DNA of 40,082 bases from Spirochaetota bacterium (lineage in GTDB: Bacteria > Spirochaetota > Leptospiria > Turneriellales > Turneriellaceae). Positions 7,920 through 18,570 of the stretch are shown here, in pieces. A program made the position numbers and the translations under genes. The number at the start of each line of letters is the position of its first letter. Positions within the stretch are counted from its first letter, which is position 1. The notes below the pieces were generated by a model that searched no databases, was not told the DNA's origin, and was given only the letters and a program-made list of their open reading frames with translations. Location of the stretch: positions 1-40,082 of the forward strand of contig JAFEGD010000076.1 of the NCBI GenBank assembly GCA_018240245.1, in the 5' to 3' direction.

Positions 7920-9521
7920 TTGCTGCGCGGCAGCCGAAATATTTTCTTTCTTACTGCGTTCGTTCTCGGCATTCTGTGCGCCGAGTCCGTTGTCGCCGAT
8001 GCGCCCACGGCAATCGGTCTTTTCACGCGCCGCGCCGAGACTCCCGCCTCGAAAGAAATTATTTTGCGCTTTCCCATTTTTTTGAGTAAAGCGTACGCAC
8101 GCGCGAAGCGCGGCAGCGTTATTTATCCGCATGAGTTTTCGCGACGCCGCGCCGATAGTCAAGTGGCGAACCAAGTCAAGTACACGCCCGACGAATATAA
8201 AAAACTAAAATCGATAATCGACAGCGGCAATCTTATTACCGGTGAGATTTACGAATACGAAGAAAAAAAGAAAACAAAAAACGGCGAGAAGGCCAATACC
8301 GAAGATGAAAATAACAATGCGGCGGATGTACCGCTCGATAAAAAACTTGTTTTTGTAAAACTCTATCACTACAACTCTGCGACCAATAAAATCGTCACCT
8401 TGCGCATTTATTCAAAACCTGAGTCGATTGTTATCGACATGGTGCGCCAAGTTATGGCGATTGAAACCGATCGCTATTTGGCCTATCCAATAAATCCCGG
8501 TAGCAGGCTCGCGCTCATCGCGCCGCTCGACGCTATCGCCATGAATAATTTTTACATGAAGCTCATAAACGAAAAATTTCAGGTGCGCGCGCTTTCGGGT
8601 AACGATTTAACGGGCGGCGCTGCAAACGAACTCGCGCCGTTGAGCAGCGTAGTTTCGACGCGCGTCTCGTACGAAACGGTGCGCGATGAAACTCCCGATA
8701 AGCCGCTCGTGCTCTCGCCCGCTCTCGACATTGAAGCCGCTTTCGCCGAAGAAGACGATTACCAAAAGCTTTACCAGAGTGCGGGCGTGAACTTCGACGT
8801 GTCGCTGCGCAATACGTTGCAGAAAATTCACGCGCGCACGCAAGCCGACTATCTCTTAGTTTTGCGCCCCGACGGCAAAAACTCGTTTGCGCGTGGTTTC
8901 GACCTAAACCTCGGCGGGATGGTTTGGTTTCAAGATACTTTCCCCGCAACGTCGTCGGCGACCGAAGACGTGCTTTCGGCGATGGTTGCCGAAATGCAGC
9001 GTGTCACGCCGACGCTAAAAGAAGAACAGTTTGTCGCAATCGCCGAAGAAAAAGATAAAATGTCTTCGCAGGGTGCGAACGGCGGTCTTGCGAGCGTCGC
9101 GATTCTCGATTTTTACGATAGAACCGATTCGCCGCTCTATAATTGGCTGAGCACGAGCCTCTCGATTGCCGTCGACGATTCGATGAAAAAGATTTTCGAG
9201 TTCGATCGCAATAACGAGAAAAAAAGTAACGAGGCGGGCGCACGCTACTTTAAGTCTCCCGCAGATATTACCGCCGCACGCCTCAAGGAATTTAAGACCG
9301 CAACCGGGGCAGACTATATTATTTTTGGATTTTACTCGCTGAATAAGGCTTCGGGTAATTTGATTATTGAATCGAAAGTTTACGATCTTATGAAAAACAA
9401 GCAGATCGGCGGCGCCGTTACCGAATCTGTAGTCGATGTCAGTATGTTTAACGCCGTCGATGAGATTTCGCAGGGCATCGTACAAGATATTTTTACTATG
9501 ACGCAAAAGCAAGGTAATTAA
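7920..9521 (+). CDS. Secreted multi-domain CsgG/TolB-like protein
   Basis: The product has 533 residues and starts at TTG (7920), preceded by AGGGAAG. A signal peptide ends near ESVVADA. There are three parts: an N-terminal region (about 30-190) with a Lys/Glu-rich insert; a middle domain (about 195-360) homologous to the whole upstream lipoprotein; and a C-terminal domain (about 388-530) beginning SVAILDFYDRTDSPLYNWLS with GADYIIFGFYSLN. The last domain has the strand-helix order of CsgG/FlgO/TolB N-terminal-like domains and resembles the gene at 18571 (MFNAVDEISQ against MFDAVEEVSQ). It is probably periplasmic or attached to the outer membrane. The beta-barrel gene begins 13 nt later. Confidence 0.78.
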   Translation: MLRGSRNIFFLTAFVLGILCAESVVADAPTAIGLFTRRAETPASKEIILRFPIFLSKAYARAKRGSVIYPHEFSRRRADSQVANQVKYTPDEYKKLKSIIDSGNLITGEIYEYEEKKKTKNGEKANTEDENNNAADVPLDKKLVFVKLYHYNSATNKIVTLRIYSKPESIVIDMVRQVMAIETDRYLAYPINPGSRLALIAPLDAIAMNNFYMKLINEKFQVRALSGNDLTGGAANELAPLSSVVSTRVSYETVRDETPDKPLVLSPALDIEAAFAEEDDYQKLYQSAGVNFDVSLRNTLQKIHARTQADYLLVLRPDGKNSFARGFDLNLGGMVWFQDTFPATSSATEDVLSAMVAEMQRVTPTLKEEQFVAIAEEKDKMSSQGANGGLASVAILDFYDRTDSPLYNWLSTSLSIAVDDSMKKIFEFDRNNEKKSNEAGARYFKSPADITAARLKEFKTATGADYIIFGFYSLNKASGNLIIESKVYDLMKNKQIGGAVTESVVDVSMFNAVDEISQGIVQDIFTMTQKQGN

Positions 9522-9534
9522 CATGGAGAAAAAA

Positions 9535-10107
9535 ATGAAAAATACGCTAACACGCTTCGCCCTCGTTCTGGGCATCTTTACAAGCTCGACGCTTTTTGCG
9601 CAGAGCGAAAACCTTCGGTTTTATGAACGCCTCAAACTCGACTTGGGAGCATTCGCGATCGCTCCGCCTGCGGCCGTACCGTCGGCATTCGGCGGCGCTT
9701 TCGGCATCGGCTACGCGCTCAAAGATATCGATATTCAAGCGCGCTTTCTTTACTTGTCGGCCGATAACGGACGCAACCAAATTATGGCGCCTAATTTGCT
9801 TGTCGACTACCGCATGCCGATTATGCCCAACTTTTTGACCCTGTTACCCTATGTTTCTGGGGGAGTGTGGATGGGTAAAGTTATGCATCCAGCTACAGGC
9901 GGCTATGGTAGTAATAACAGTACATTTTACGCCGAAGCGGGGATAGGCTGCGAACTTATGGCAACGAATGAAATTTCGCTGGTGACGCGCCTTGGCTGGG
10001 GTTATGCGTTTCTGCGCGACGACCCCGATTCGCTCAACACAACCGGGCCGACAATTTCGGCGGCAGTGCGCTATAATTTCGGGCACAACCACAACCTGGA
10101 TTTTTGA
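9535..10107 (+). CDS. Small outer-membrane beta-barrel protein
   Basis: The start at 9535 is preferred over the in-frame ATG at 9523 because GGAG lies 7 nt before it. The signal peptide ends FAQS. The mature protein of about 170 residues alternates polar and hydrophobic residues (FGGAFGIGYALKDIDIQARFLYL, shown here in part as strands) and ends NLDF, an aromatic C-terminus of the kind recognised by the barrel assembly machinery. This fits an eight-stranded OmpA/OmpW-size barrel. It is the last gene of the 7336-10107 operon and may be the membrane partner of the two secreted proteins before it. Confidence 0.75.
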   Translation: MKNTLTRFALVLGIFTSSTLFAQSENLRFYERLKLDLGAFAIAPPAAVPSAFGGAFGIGYALKDIDIQARFLYLSADNGRNQIMAPNLLVDYRMPIMPNFLTLLPYVSGGVWMGKVMHPATGGYGSNNSTFYAEAGIGCELMATNEISLVTRLGWGYAFLRDDPDSLNTTGPTISAAVRYNFGHNHNLDF

Positions 10108-10183
10108 TAGCCAATTGACTGGACACCCTGTTTCATTTCACGACTTTGCCGCAAACAAAAGGGAAAGTTAAAGAAAGGAAATT

Positions 10184-10450
10184 ATGCTCGCAACCGCAGA
10201 CAAGAAAGTAGTGATTACTTCGCACCAGAAAAGCTCGAAAGATACGGGTTCGGTAGAGGTGCAGGTTGCGTTATTGACCGAGAAAATCAATCGTTTGACA
10301 GGTCATTTTCAGTCGCATGTTAAAGACCACCACTCGCGTGTGGGTCTACTCAAAATGGTCGGTAAGCGTCGCCGCTTGCTCGACTATCTGCGCCGCAATA
10401 GCGTCGATCGCTACAAAGCGCTCATCGGCAAACTCAATCTCCGTAAGTAA
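10184..10450 (+). CDS. rpsO: 30S ribosomal protein S15
   Basis: The product has 88 residues, the normal length for S15. The family core is clear: [31 protein letters not shown], and [18 protein letters not shown] followed by [14 protein letters not shown]15 binds 16S rRNA early in assembly of the small subunit. AAAGGA is well placed before the ATG. It is followed by pnp, as in many bacteria, with a strong hairpin between the two genes. Confidence 0.98.
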   Translation: MLATADKKVVITSHQKSSKDTGSVEVQVALLTEKINRLTGHFQSHVKDHHSRVGLLKMVGKRRRLLDYLRRNSVDRYKALIGKLNLRK

Positions 10451-10463
10451 CTTTCTTTTTCAG

Positions 10464-10512
10464 ATATCAACACGTATCAAAGGAGCATAGCTGCTTGGAT
10501 ACGTGTTGATAT
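10464..10512 (+). promoter_or_regulatory. Long hairpin in the rpsO-pnp intergenic region
   Basis: ATATCAACACGTATC (10464-10478) pairs perfectly with 10498-10512. The stem can extend past one bulge, and the loop carries a further short AGC/GCT stem. It ends 7 nt before the pnp ribosome-binding site (AAAGAGGA). Only four T follow, so it is a poor terminator. In E. coli the pnp leader hairpin at this place is cut by RNase III and mediates PNPase autoregulation; the same role here is inference. Confidence 0.7.
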
Positions 10513-10530
10513 ACTTTTGAAAGAGGATAT

Positions 10531-12642
10531 ATGCAACACGATTTTAAGATTCATAAAGAAAGCGTCGACGTTCAGGGCAAAGCTTACGAACTCGAAACCG
10601 GCAAATGGGCGCGCCAAGCCGACGGCTCGGTATTACTCAAATGGGGCAATATGGTGCTCATGGCAAACGCCACAGGAGCAAAAAAAGCCGCCGAAAATCT
10701 CGATTTTTTCCCGATGACGGTCGAGTACCGCGAAAAATATTATGCGGGTGGGCGCTTTCCCGGCGGCTTTATTAAACGCGAGAATCGTCTCTCTGAAAAA
10801 GAAATTCTGACTTCGCGCGTCATCGACCGCCCGATTCGCCCGCTGTTTCCCGAAAATTTTACGAACGAAGTGCAGATTTTCATTACACTTTTAAGCATTC
10901 AGAAAAACTATAGCGCCGACGTGCATGCGATTACGGCGGCTTCGGCGGCGCTCGCGATCTCTGGCCTGCCGTTCGACGGCCCGGTTGCCGGTGTGCGCGT
11001 TGCCCGCGTTGCCGGTAAATTTATCTTGTTTCCGAACCGCGACGAAGTGAAGGCCTCAGACATCAACCTTGCGCTCGCAGGTACGATCAAGGCTGTGACG
11101 ATGATCGAAGGCCTCGCCGACGAAGCCTCTGAAGAAGACATGATTGCGGCCGTAAAGTTTGGCCATCAAGAAATCATCCGCCTTTGCGAGATGCAGATCA
11201 AATTCAAAGAAAAAGCCGGCAAGCCGCGCATGACTGTCGCCGAACCCGAAAATCACTCAGAGTTGATTGAAAAAATTCGTGGGATTGGCCTCGCTGCGAT
11301 GAAAGCCGCCAACGAGAAAAAAGGCAAATTCGACCGCCAGACCGCGATCGACGAAACCAAAAAAGCGCTTAACGAAAAAATGAAAGCCGAGTTTGCTGCG
11401 CTCGAAAAAGCCGAGGCCGAGAAAAAAGAAAAGATCGCGAAGACAATCATCGGCGATCTCGAAGTCGATGTTGTGCGCGATCAAATTTTTCACGACGGCA
11501 TTCGTGCCGACGGCCGCAAGCTCGACGAGATTCGGGCAATTAGCATCGAAGTGGGGGTTCTCCCTTCGGCGCACGGTTCGGCGCTGTTCACGCGCGGTGA
11601 AACACAATCGTTGGGCGTATTGACGCTAGGCACCGAAGGCAACGCGCAAGATACCGACGACGTCGAAGGTGAATCTTCAAGTCGCTTCTATCTCCATTAT
11701 AACTTCCCACCCTACTCGGTCGGCGAAGTGCGCCGTTTTGGTGCGCCGGGCCGCCGCGAAATCGGCCACGGTAAACTCGCCGAGAATTCGATTTCGCCGA
11801 TTGTTCCCGACGCAGGCCGCTTTCCTTACGTTATGCGCCTCGTTTCTGAAATTACAGAATCGAACGGTTCGTCTTCGATGGCGTCGGTGTGCTCGGGCGC
11901 ACTCGCGCTCATGGACGGCGGTGTGCCGATCAAAGCACCTGTCGCGGGCATCGCGATGGGACTCATCACGAGTGGGGACAAATTTGCTGTTTTATCTGAC
12001 ATCGCAGGCCTCGAAGATCATTTCGGCGACATGGACTTTAAGATTGCCGGTTCGACCAAGGGCATCACGGGTTTTCAGCTCGATACGAAAGTTCAGGGCA
12101 TCAGCTATGAAATCATGGAGAAAGCAATCCACCAAGCGAAAGCCGGCCGGTTGCATATTCTGAAACTCATGAGCGAAGTTATCGAGAAGCCGCGCGGCGA
12201 TCTTAAAGACAGCGCGCCGCGCATCACGACGCTCACGATCGACCGCGACCGCATCGGCGAACTCATCGGGCCCGGCGGTAAAAATATTCGCGGCATCATC
12301 GAAAAAACCGGAGCCGAAATTAACGTCGACGACAACGGCCTCGTGCAGATTGCCTCAAACGACGGCGAGTCGGCACGCAAGGCGCGCGCAATGATCGAAG
12401 GCCAGTTTGCCGACGCTGAAATCGGCAAGATCTACGACGGCACCGTGCGCAAGATTACCGACTTCGGCGCGTTCATCGAAATCATGCCGGGGCGCGACGG
12501 CCTTTGCCACATCAGTAAGGTCTCTGCGCAGCGTATCGCAAACGTCGGCGACGTGCTTAAAGAAGGCCAGCAGGTAAAAGTCAAGGTGCTTGCGATCGAT
12601 CGTCAGGGAAAAATTTCTCTCTCGATTCGCGATGCCGAATGA
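10531..12642 (+). CDS. pnp: Polyribonucleotide nucleotidyltransferase (PNPase)
   Basis: The product has 703 residues with the full PNPase order: first RNase PH domain (about 10-145, including FPGGFIKRE), helical linker, second RNase PH domain (about 320-560, including YNFPPYSVGEVRRFGAPGRR), KH domain with GPGGKNIRGI near 580, and S1 domain from about 631 (DGTVRKITDFGAFIEIMPG). It degrades RNA 3' to 5' by phosphorolysis as a trimer and belongs to the degradosome in many bacteria. The linker is lengthened by a Lys/Glu-rich helix (about 270-310). The start is supported by AGAGGA. A hairpin terminator follows. Confidence 0.98.
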   Translation: MQHDFKIHKESVDVQGKAYELETGKWARQADGSVLLKWGNMVLMANATGAKKAAENLDFFPMTVEYREKYYAGGRFPGGFIKRENRLSEKEILTSRVIDRPIRPLFPENFTNEVQIFITLLSIQKNYSADVHAITAASAALAISGLPFDGPVAGVRVARVAGKFILFPNRDEVKASDINLALAGTIKAVTMIEGLADEASEEDMIAAVKFGHQEIIRLCEMQIKFKEKAGKPRMTVAEPENHSELIEKIRGIGLAAMKAANEKKGKFDRQTAIDETKKALNEKMKAEFAALEKAEAEKKEKIAKTIIGDLEVDVVRDQIFHDGIRADGRKLDEIRAISIEVGVLPSAHGSALFTRGETQSLGVLTLGTEGNAQDTDDVEGESSSRFYLHYNFPPYSVGEVRRFGAPGRREIGHGKLAENSISPIVPDAGRFPYVMRLVSEITESNGSSSMASVCSGALALMDGGVPIKAPVAGIAMGLITSGDKFAVLSDIAGLEDHFGDMDFKIAGSTKGITGFQLDTKVQGISYEIMEKAIHQAKAGRLHILKLMSEVIEKPRGDLKDSAPRITTLTIDRDRIGELIGPGGKNIRGIIEKTGAEINVDDNGLVQIASNDGESARKARAMIEGQFADAEIGKIYDGTVRKITDFGAFIEIMPGRDGLCHISKVSAQRIANVGDVLKEGQQVKVKVLAIDRQGKISLSIRDAE

Positions 12643-12664
12643 TCTGAAGATTTCCTCAGTGTCG

Positions 12665-12706
12665 CAAAATTCGCGCGTTGAGCGGAGCCGAAACGCGCGA
12701 ATTTTG
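12665..12706 (+). terminator. Hairpin after pnp, immediately before the next start
   Basis: CAAAATTCGCGCGTT (12665-12679) pairs perfectly with 12692-12706 around a 12-nt loop. The 3' arm ends ATTTTG, so the U-run lies within the stem, as in bidirectional intrinsic terminators. The ATG of the M16 gene is only 8 nt downstream. Confidence 0.7.
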
Positions 12707-12713
12707 TAATAAT

Positions 12714-14072
12714 ATGAATTGGATTAAAAAGATAGCCAAACCCAACGTTGAAAAGTTGGTCTTGAATAACGGCCTCACGGTCTTACTCGAGAACATACCG
12801 CATCGCACGAGCGCGACGGTCGGGTTGTGGCTGCCGGTTGGCTCGCGTTTTGAGACCCGCAAAGAATCGGGCTATTCGCATTTTGTCGAGCACATGCTCT
12901 TTAAGGGCACGAGTCGCCGCCACTATACTGAAATTTCACGTGCAATCGACCGCTTGGGCGGGCACATGAACGCCTCGACGAGCAAAGAAGTCACCGACTA
13001 TTATATCAGCCTCAGCGGGCGCCATCTGCCGATTGCGCTCGATGTGCTCGCCGATATGTTTTTCGATTCGCTCTTCGCGAAAGAAGAATTTAATTCGGAA
13101 AAAAAAGTGATCGTCGAAGAACTCAAAATGGGCGAAGACCAGCCCGACGATTATTTATTCGATCTCTTTTACGAAAACCAATTGGGTGATAACTCCCTCG
13201 GAAGACCCGTTGCCGGCACTGCGGCAAACATTAGCCGCACAAGCCGCGACGATCTTTACGAATATTATCGCAGCCACTACGGCCCGCAAGGAGCGGTATT
13301 ATCGCTTGCGGGCGCGCTCTTCGACTCGGCGAAAAGTAAGCGCGAACTCTTGGCGCATATTGTACGCGATTTCGACCGCAGCAACCACCATCTCGAAGGG
13401 CACCCCGGTTATGGCGAACCGCTTTTTGCAACGGCAGAATTTCAATCGCCGCGCACGGTAAAACAAAAAGAACTCAAGCACACGACCAAAAAGCTCGAAC
13501 AGATGAATTTTGTGCTCGCGTTGCCCGGTCTCAAAACCGAACTCGAGCAACCCGCCGATCTCGCGGTGCTCACGCATTACTTGGGCGGCACAATGTCGTC
13601 GCGACTCTTCGTCGAGTTGCGCGAGAAGCGCGGGCTCTGCTATTCGGTGAGTACGTTTCATTCGCAGTTTTTGCACGAAGGCATCTGGGGGATTTTCTGC
13701 GCAACCTCGCCCGATAAATTCGCGAACGCGGTAGCGACCGCGATTCAAGAGGTGCAGAATCTACAATCGGGCATCGATGCGGGCGAACTTGAAGAAAGCA
13801 AATCGGGACTCAAAGGCAGCATTGAACTTTCGATGGAAAGCTCGCATCGCCGTGCGAGCTATAACGCACGTATGCACCTCTATCATGGTATTATCCGCGA
13901 TTGGCGCGATTATTTGACGCGCGTCGATAGCGTCACACCGGCGAGTTTTTTGTCTTCGCTGAGAAATCTGTGGCGCGGTGCGGCACCGGGCGTCACGAGT
14001 TTGGGGCCGAAAATTTCTTCGCCGTCGTTGACGAAGCTGCGACAACTCGTTAAACAACCGATATTGCATTAA
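12714..14072 (+). CDS. M16-family zinc protease (processing peptidase-like)
   Basis: From ATG 12714 the product has 452 residues. An upstream TTG at 12678 lies inside the hairpin and is rejected. The inverted zinc motif HFVEH (His56, Glu59, His60) is intact, and the third ligand is likely a Glu in VIVEELKMGEDQP. The N-terminal domain (LNNGLTVLLENIPH, GHMNASTSKEVTDYY) and a C-terminal M16 domain with RLFVELREKRGLCYSV match the single-chain bacterial peptidases often found next to pnp. No Shine-Dalgarno is visible between the hairpin and the ATG. It probably degrades peptides in the cytoplasm or envelope. Confidence 0.93.
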   Translation: MNWIKKIAKPNVEKLVLNNGLTVLLENIPHRTSATVGLWLPVGSRFETRKESGYSHFVEHMLFKGTSRRHYTEISRAIDRLGGHMNASTSKEVTDYYISLSGRHLPIALDVLADMFFDSLFAKEEFNSEKKVIVEELKMGEDQPDDYLFDLFYENQLGDNSLGRPVAGTAANISRTSRDDLYEYYRSHYGPQGAVLSLAGALFDSAKSKRELLAHIVRDFDRSNHHLEGHPGYGEPLFATAEFQSPRTVKQKELKHTTKKLEQMNFVLALPGLKTELEQPADLAVLTHYLGGTMSSRLFVELREKRGLCYSVSTFHSQFLHEGIWGIFCATSPDKFANAVATAIQEVQNLQSGIDAGELEESKSGLKGSIELSMESSHRRASYNARMHLYHGIIRDWRDYLTRVDSVTPASFLSSLRNLWRGAAPGVTSLGPKISSPSLTKLRQLVKQPILH

Positions 14073-14093
14073 ACACTATGTAGTGTTTAATGC
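14066..14093. terminator. Bidirectional terminator hairpin
   Basis: A perfect 13-bp inverted repeat (GCATTAAACACTA and complement, with TG in the centre) lies between the convergent M16 and FGE-like genes, overlapping the M16 stop. It is A/T-rich on both sides, like the hairpin at 4582. Confidence 0.75.
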
Positions 14094-15161
14094 TTACTCG
14101 CTGCGGGCGCATCTAAAGCCTGCGCGATGATCGCGCTTGAGCGACGGTATGCCGCCCGCAAGGCGCGTATAACTTTTCGCCAGTTCGAGCGGGTGTTCGT
14201 ACGAGCCGCCGCGAATGACTTTGTAGCGTTTACCAAAGCGTTCGTCGCGATTCGTATTGCCGCGATATGGCAAAAGCCAACTCGATGTCCACTCGGCGGC
14301 GTTACCGCACATACCGACGAGACCAAAGGTGTTCGTGTCGGTGAGTTTATTCACCTCGCGCGGCGCGGCAGAGTTATCGCCCGTCACGCACAGTGTCGCG
14401 GCACTGCCTTCGCTCACGGGAAACGAATTATTTTCGGCGTACGTCTCGTCGGCCTGCGTTACGATGCCCGTCCCTCGCGCGGCTTTTTCCCATTCGAGTT
14501 CGGTCGGCAGTCTTTTACCCGTCCACGCGCAATAGGCAACAGCCTCGGCAAATGTCGCGTGCGTCAGTGGTAAATCCCCCCCCTGCGCCAGCAGAGCATC
14601 GGGTATGCGTTGGCGGGTCTCTTGCAAATGGCGGATGTATTGGCGTACCGTAACCTCGTGCGTATCGATGAAAAATGCCGCGACGTCGGCGCGGTTGGCG
14701 ACGCGGCCGCCGTTCTCGGCGGGAATAAAATGCAGTGCGGTCGTATCTTGGCTACCGAGCACGAACGGCCCTTCGGGAATCAGCCGCATCGGTGCGTCGT
14801 CGTTGAGCTTGAAGCGTTGTTCGATGGGCTTTGAAGCACGCGGCCGATCGGCGAGCGCGCTGAAACTCGAATTATCGAGCGTAAGCGCGATGCGCCGCCC
14901 CGCAACGAGTGCGCGCCGCTTGGGTTCGAAAGTAAAACGATACGTACCCGTCTCAGTCTTCTGCAAATTACGCGCAAAGCCGATGGCATCGCCCGATTCG
15001 CCGAGCACGCGGTACGTGGCGTCACTTTGGAGCAACTCGGATGCTTTGATTTCGACGATCTGCGTCACGGGGTCGATGCGGGCGACGCGGGCAATAACCT
15101 TATCGTTCGCTGCGTCGAGTGAAGCGAATACAAGCAAGGCGAATAGTACAACGAGGCGCAC
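14094..15161 (-). CDS. Secreted FGE/SUMF1-like domain protein
   Basis: The product has 355 residues. A signal peptide ends near SLDAAND. Residues about 25-110 are beta-rich and unassigned. From about 118 (PMRLIPEGPFVLGSQD) to the end runs a formylglycine-generating-enzyme-type domain: FFIDTHEVTVRQYIRHLQ, AYCAWTGKRLPTELEWEKAARG, GLVGMCGNAAEWTSSW, VIRGGSY and GFRCARSE. True FGE enzymes carry two copper-binding Cys after RGGSW. Here that segment reads YEHPLELAKSY with no Cys, so it is probably a binding or structural version rather than a sulfatase activator. It is divergent from the membrane protein at 15201. Confidence 0.88.
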   Translation of the reverse strand: MRLVVLFALLVFASLDAANDKVIARVARIDPVTQIVEIKASELLQSDATYRVLGESGDAIGFARNLQKTETGTYRFTFEPKRRALVAGRRIALTLDNSSFSALADRPRASKPIEQRFKLNDDAPMRLIPEGPFVLGSQDTTALHFIPAENGGRVANRADVAAFFIDTHEVTVRQYIRHLQETRQRIPDALLAQGGDLPLTHATFAEAVAYCAWTGKRLPTELEWEKAARGTGIVTQADETYAENNSFPVSEGSAATLCVTGDNSAAPREVNKLTDTNTFGLVGMCGNAAEWTSSWLLPYRGNTNRDERFGKRYKVIRGGSYEHPLELAKSYTRLAGGIPSLKRDHRAGFRCARSE

Positions 15162-15200
15162 ATTTATTTATCGGCAATTGGGTCGCTGCGCCAAAAGGAA

Positions 15201-15920
15201 ATGTATTCCTCTAAGAGTCCCGCCTCGGGGTCCCACTTCGCAGTCGCCGCCAGCATGCCTGCGGGGCTCTGGTACTTACGTAGCCACTACGCCGAAACCG
15301 TCTATCTACCCGGTTTCTTATTCATGATGCTCATGTATCTCGCTGGCACGGCGTTCATGGCTTTATATGTCTTTGCGACACAGGTGAGCTTTCCCGACAC
15401 CATCCCCCGAGCTATTTTTACGCTCTGCGTACTCGCGACCAACGCCTTTACGGGTTTCACCATGGCGGATTTCGATATCTTCTACGGAGCCTTCTCAGTC
15501 GCGGTGACGAGCCTCATCGCTATTTGCATCTACATCGGCTATTATCTCGCAGTCTACGGCAAGCAGGCGCCGCGCAGCGAATTATTTTTTCGCATGCAGG
15601 ATAATTCTGTGTTCCCATTTTTTCTCATATTACTGATCTGCCCTGGTCTTATTCTCTGGGCGTTCTCGGGGGCGGTAATCGCCGAGCTTGCCGAACCAAA
15701 ATCGATTTCGCTGAAGGTAATCTACATTGCAGCTTTCACTGCCGACATTATCTTAACAACGCGACAGTATATTTTTTGTAATTTGCTACTCAAGAGCGAG
15801 CAAACCTCAAAGCTGGGAGACATTGTAGAAGAGAACGTAATTCCCATTTCGATCGCCTTGGTTTTGGGGATTTTTGCTTGCCTGCCGATTGTCGCTAACT
15901 TCAGTTCTGCGAAACAGTAA
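15201..15920 (+). CDS. Polytopic inner-membrane protein, unknown function
   Basis: The product has 239 residues with about six hydrophobic segments (LPGFLFMMLMYLAGTAFMAL, AIFTLCVLATNAF, AVTSLIAICIYIGYYLAV, FPFFLILLICPGLILWAF, VIYIAAFTADIIL, ISIALVLGIFACLPIVA). No family is recognised. AAAAGGAA ends only 1-2 nt before the ATG at 15201, an unusually short spacing. A second in-frame ATG at 15255 (MPAGLWYL) may be the true start, since the first 18 residues are polar. It converges on ligA with one base between the stop codons. Confidence 0.7.
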   Translation: MYSSKSPASGSHFAVAASMPAGLWYLRSHYAETVYLPGFLFMMLMYLAGTAFMALYVFATQVSFPDTIPRAIFTLCVLATNAFTGFTMADFDIFYGAFSVAVTSLIAICIYIGYYLAVYGKQAPRSELFFRMQDNSVFPFFLILLICPGLILWAFSGAVIAELAEPKSISLKVIYIAAFTADIILTTRQYIFCNLLLKSEQTSKLGDIVEENVIPISIALVLGIFACLPIVANFSSAKQ

Positions 15921-15921
15921 C

Positions 15922-17997
<2,076 letters not shown>

Positions 17998-18387
17998 CTA
18001 CGCCATTAGATCTTTCACTGCGCGGCATTGTTGCGCATCGAGAATTAAGTATTCGGGGATTTGCGCCCGCGCATATATGTCGGCTTTAGCGAAATCGATG
18101 TTGTGAGAAGTCACCGAAATTTCGGGTTCTGGCTCGGAGTTTTCGATGCTAATCGGAGCTTCTTTGCGCAAGATGAGATTAGGCAGCAAATGCCGTTGAA
18201 TCAATTCGAAAAGCTCCAAGATAATAAATTCATGTAGTGGCGACATTGGTATTTTTTCGATTAACGCTCCTTCGATAAATTCGACATCGTTTGTGATTGT
18301 GCCTTTGTTGACAAGCGTATGGTATTGTCGCAGCGTCAGCGGCACCGCATGTTTACGGACTTCTGAGTTCTCAAGCGCCGCGATCAT
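17998..18387 (-). pseudogene. Uma2-family (PD-(D/E)XK-type) nuclease remnant
   Basis: A 129-codon frame resembles the start of Uma2/DUF820 proteins: LTLRQYHTLVNKG, DVEFIEGALIEKIPMSPLHEFI and EPEPEISV, then directly KADIYARAQIPEYLILD. Family members of about 190 residues carry some 20-30 more residues between the last two blocks, with catalytic acid and Lys residues. They also continue past EYxIxD with a C-terminal strand region that is missing here (stop at KDLMA). The frame is therefore internally deleted and truncated, and probably inactive. Uma2 genes are mobile accessory genes of unknown role. A dispersed repeat lies 67 nt upstream. Confidence 0.6.
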
Positions 18388-18453
18388 AGATTGATTTAGT
18401 TGCTTTACTCCAACACGTCAAGTGATTTGCTCGAGCGCAATAGTGACTATGTA

Positions 18454-18473
18454 GTGATTAGGCGGGAATTCGC
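18454..18473 (+). repeat. Dispersed repeat GTGAYTAGGCGGGAAYTCGC, copy 1
   Basis: The sequence GTGATTAGGCGGGAATTCGC matches the copy at 35444 in 18 of 20 bases. Just before it is GTGACTATGT, also found at the end of the 35444 copy. It lies between the Uma2 remnant and the CsgG-like gene at 18571. Confidence 0.65.
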
Positions 18474-18570
18474 AGAGAATTCGATTGACAATCCAATCGA
18501 AACCAAATCAGTCACCATAATACTATTCGCATATCAAATTTCGTGCGGTTTAGTTATCAAGGAGACTTTT

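Noticed and set aside
10115-10143. TTGACT at 10115 as an rpsO promoter
   Set aside because: The matching -10 position (TCACGA) is too far from consensus to support a call.
12678-12713. TTG at 12678 as the M16 start
   Set aside because: It lies within the stem and loop of the hairpin after pnp and adds residues foreign to the family.
18400-18570. TTG at 18400 as the start of the CsgG-like gene
   Set aside because: No ribosome-binding site, the added residues are not a signal peptide, and the stretch contains a dispersed repeat.
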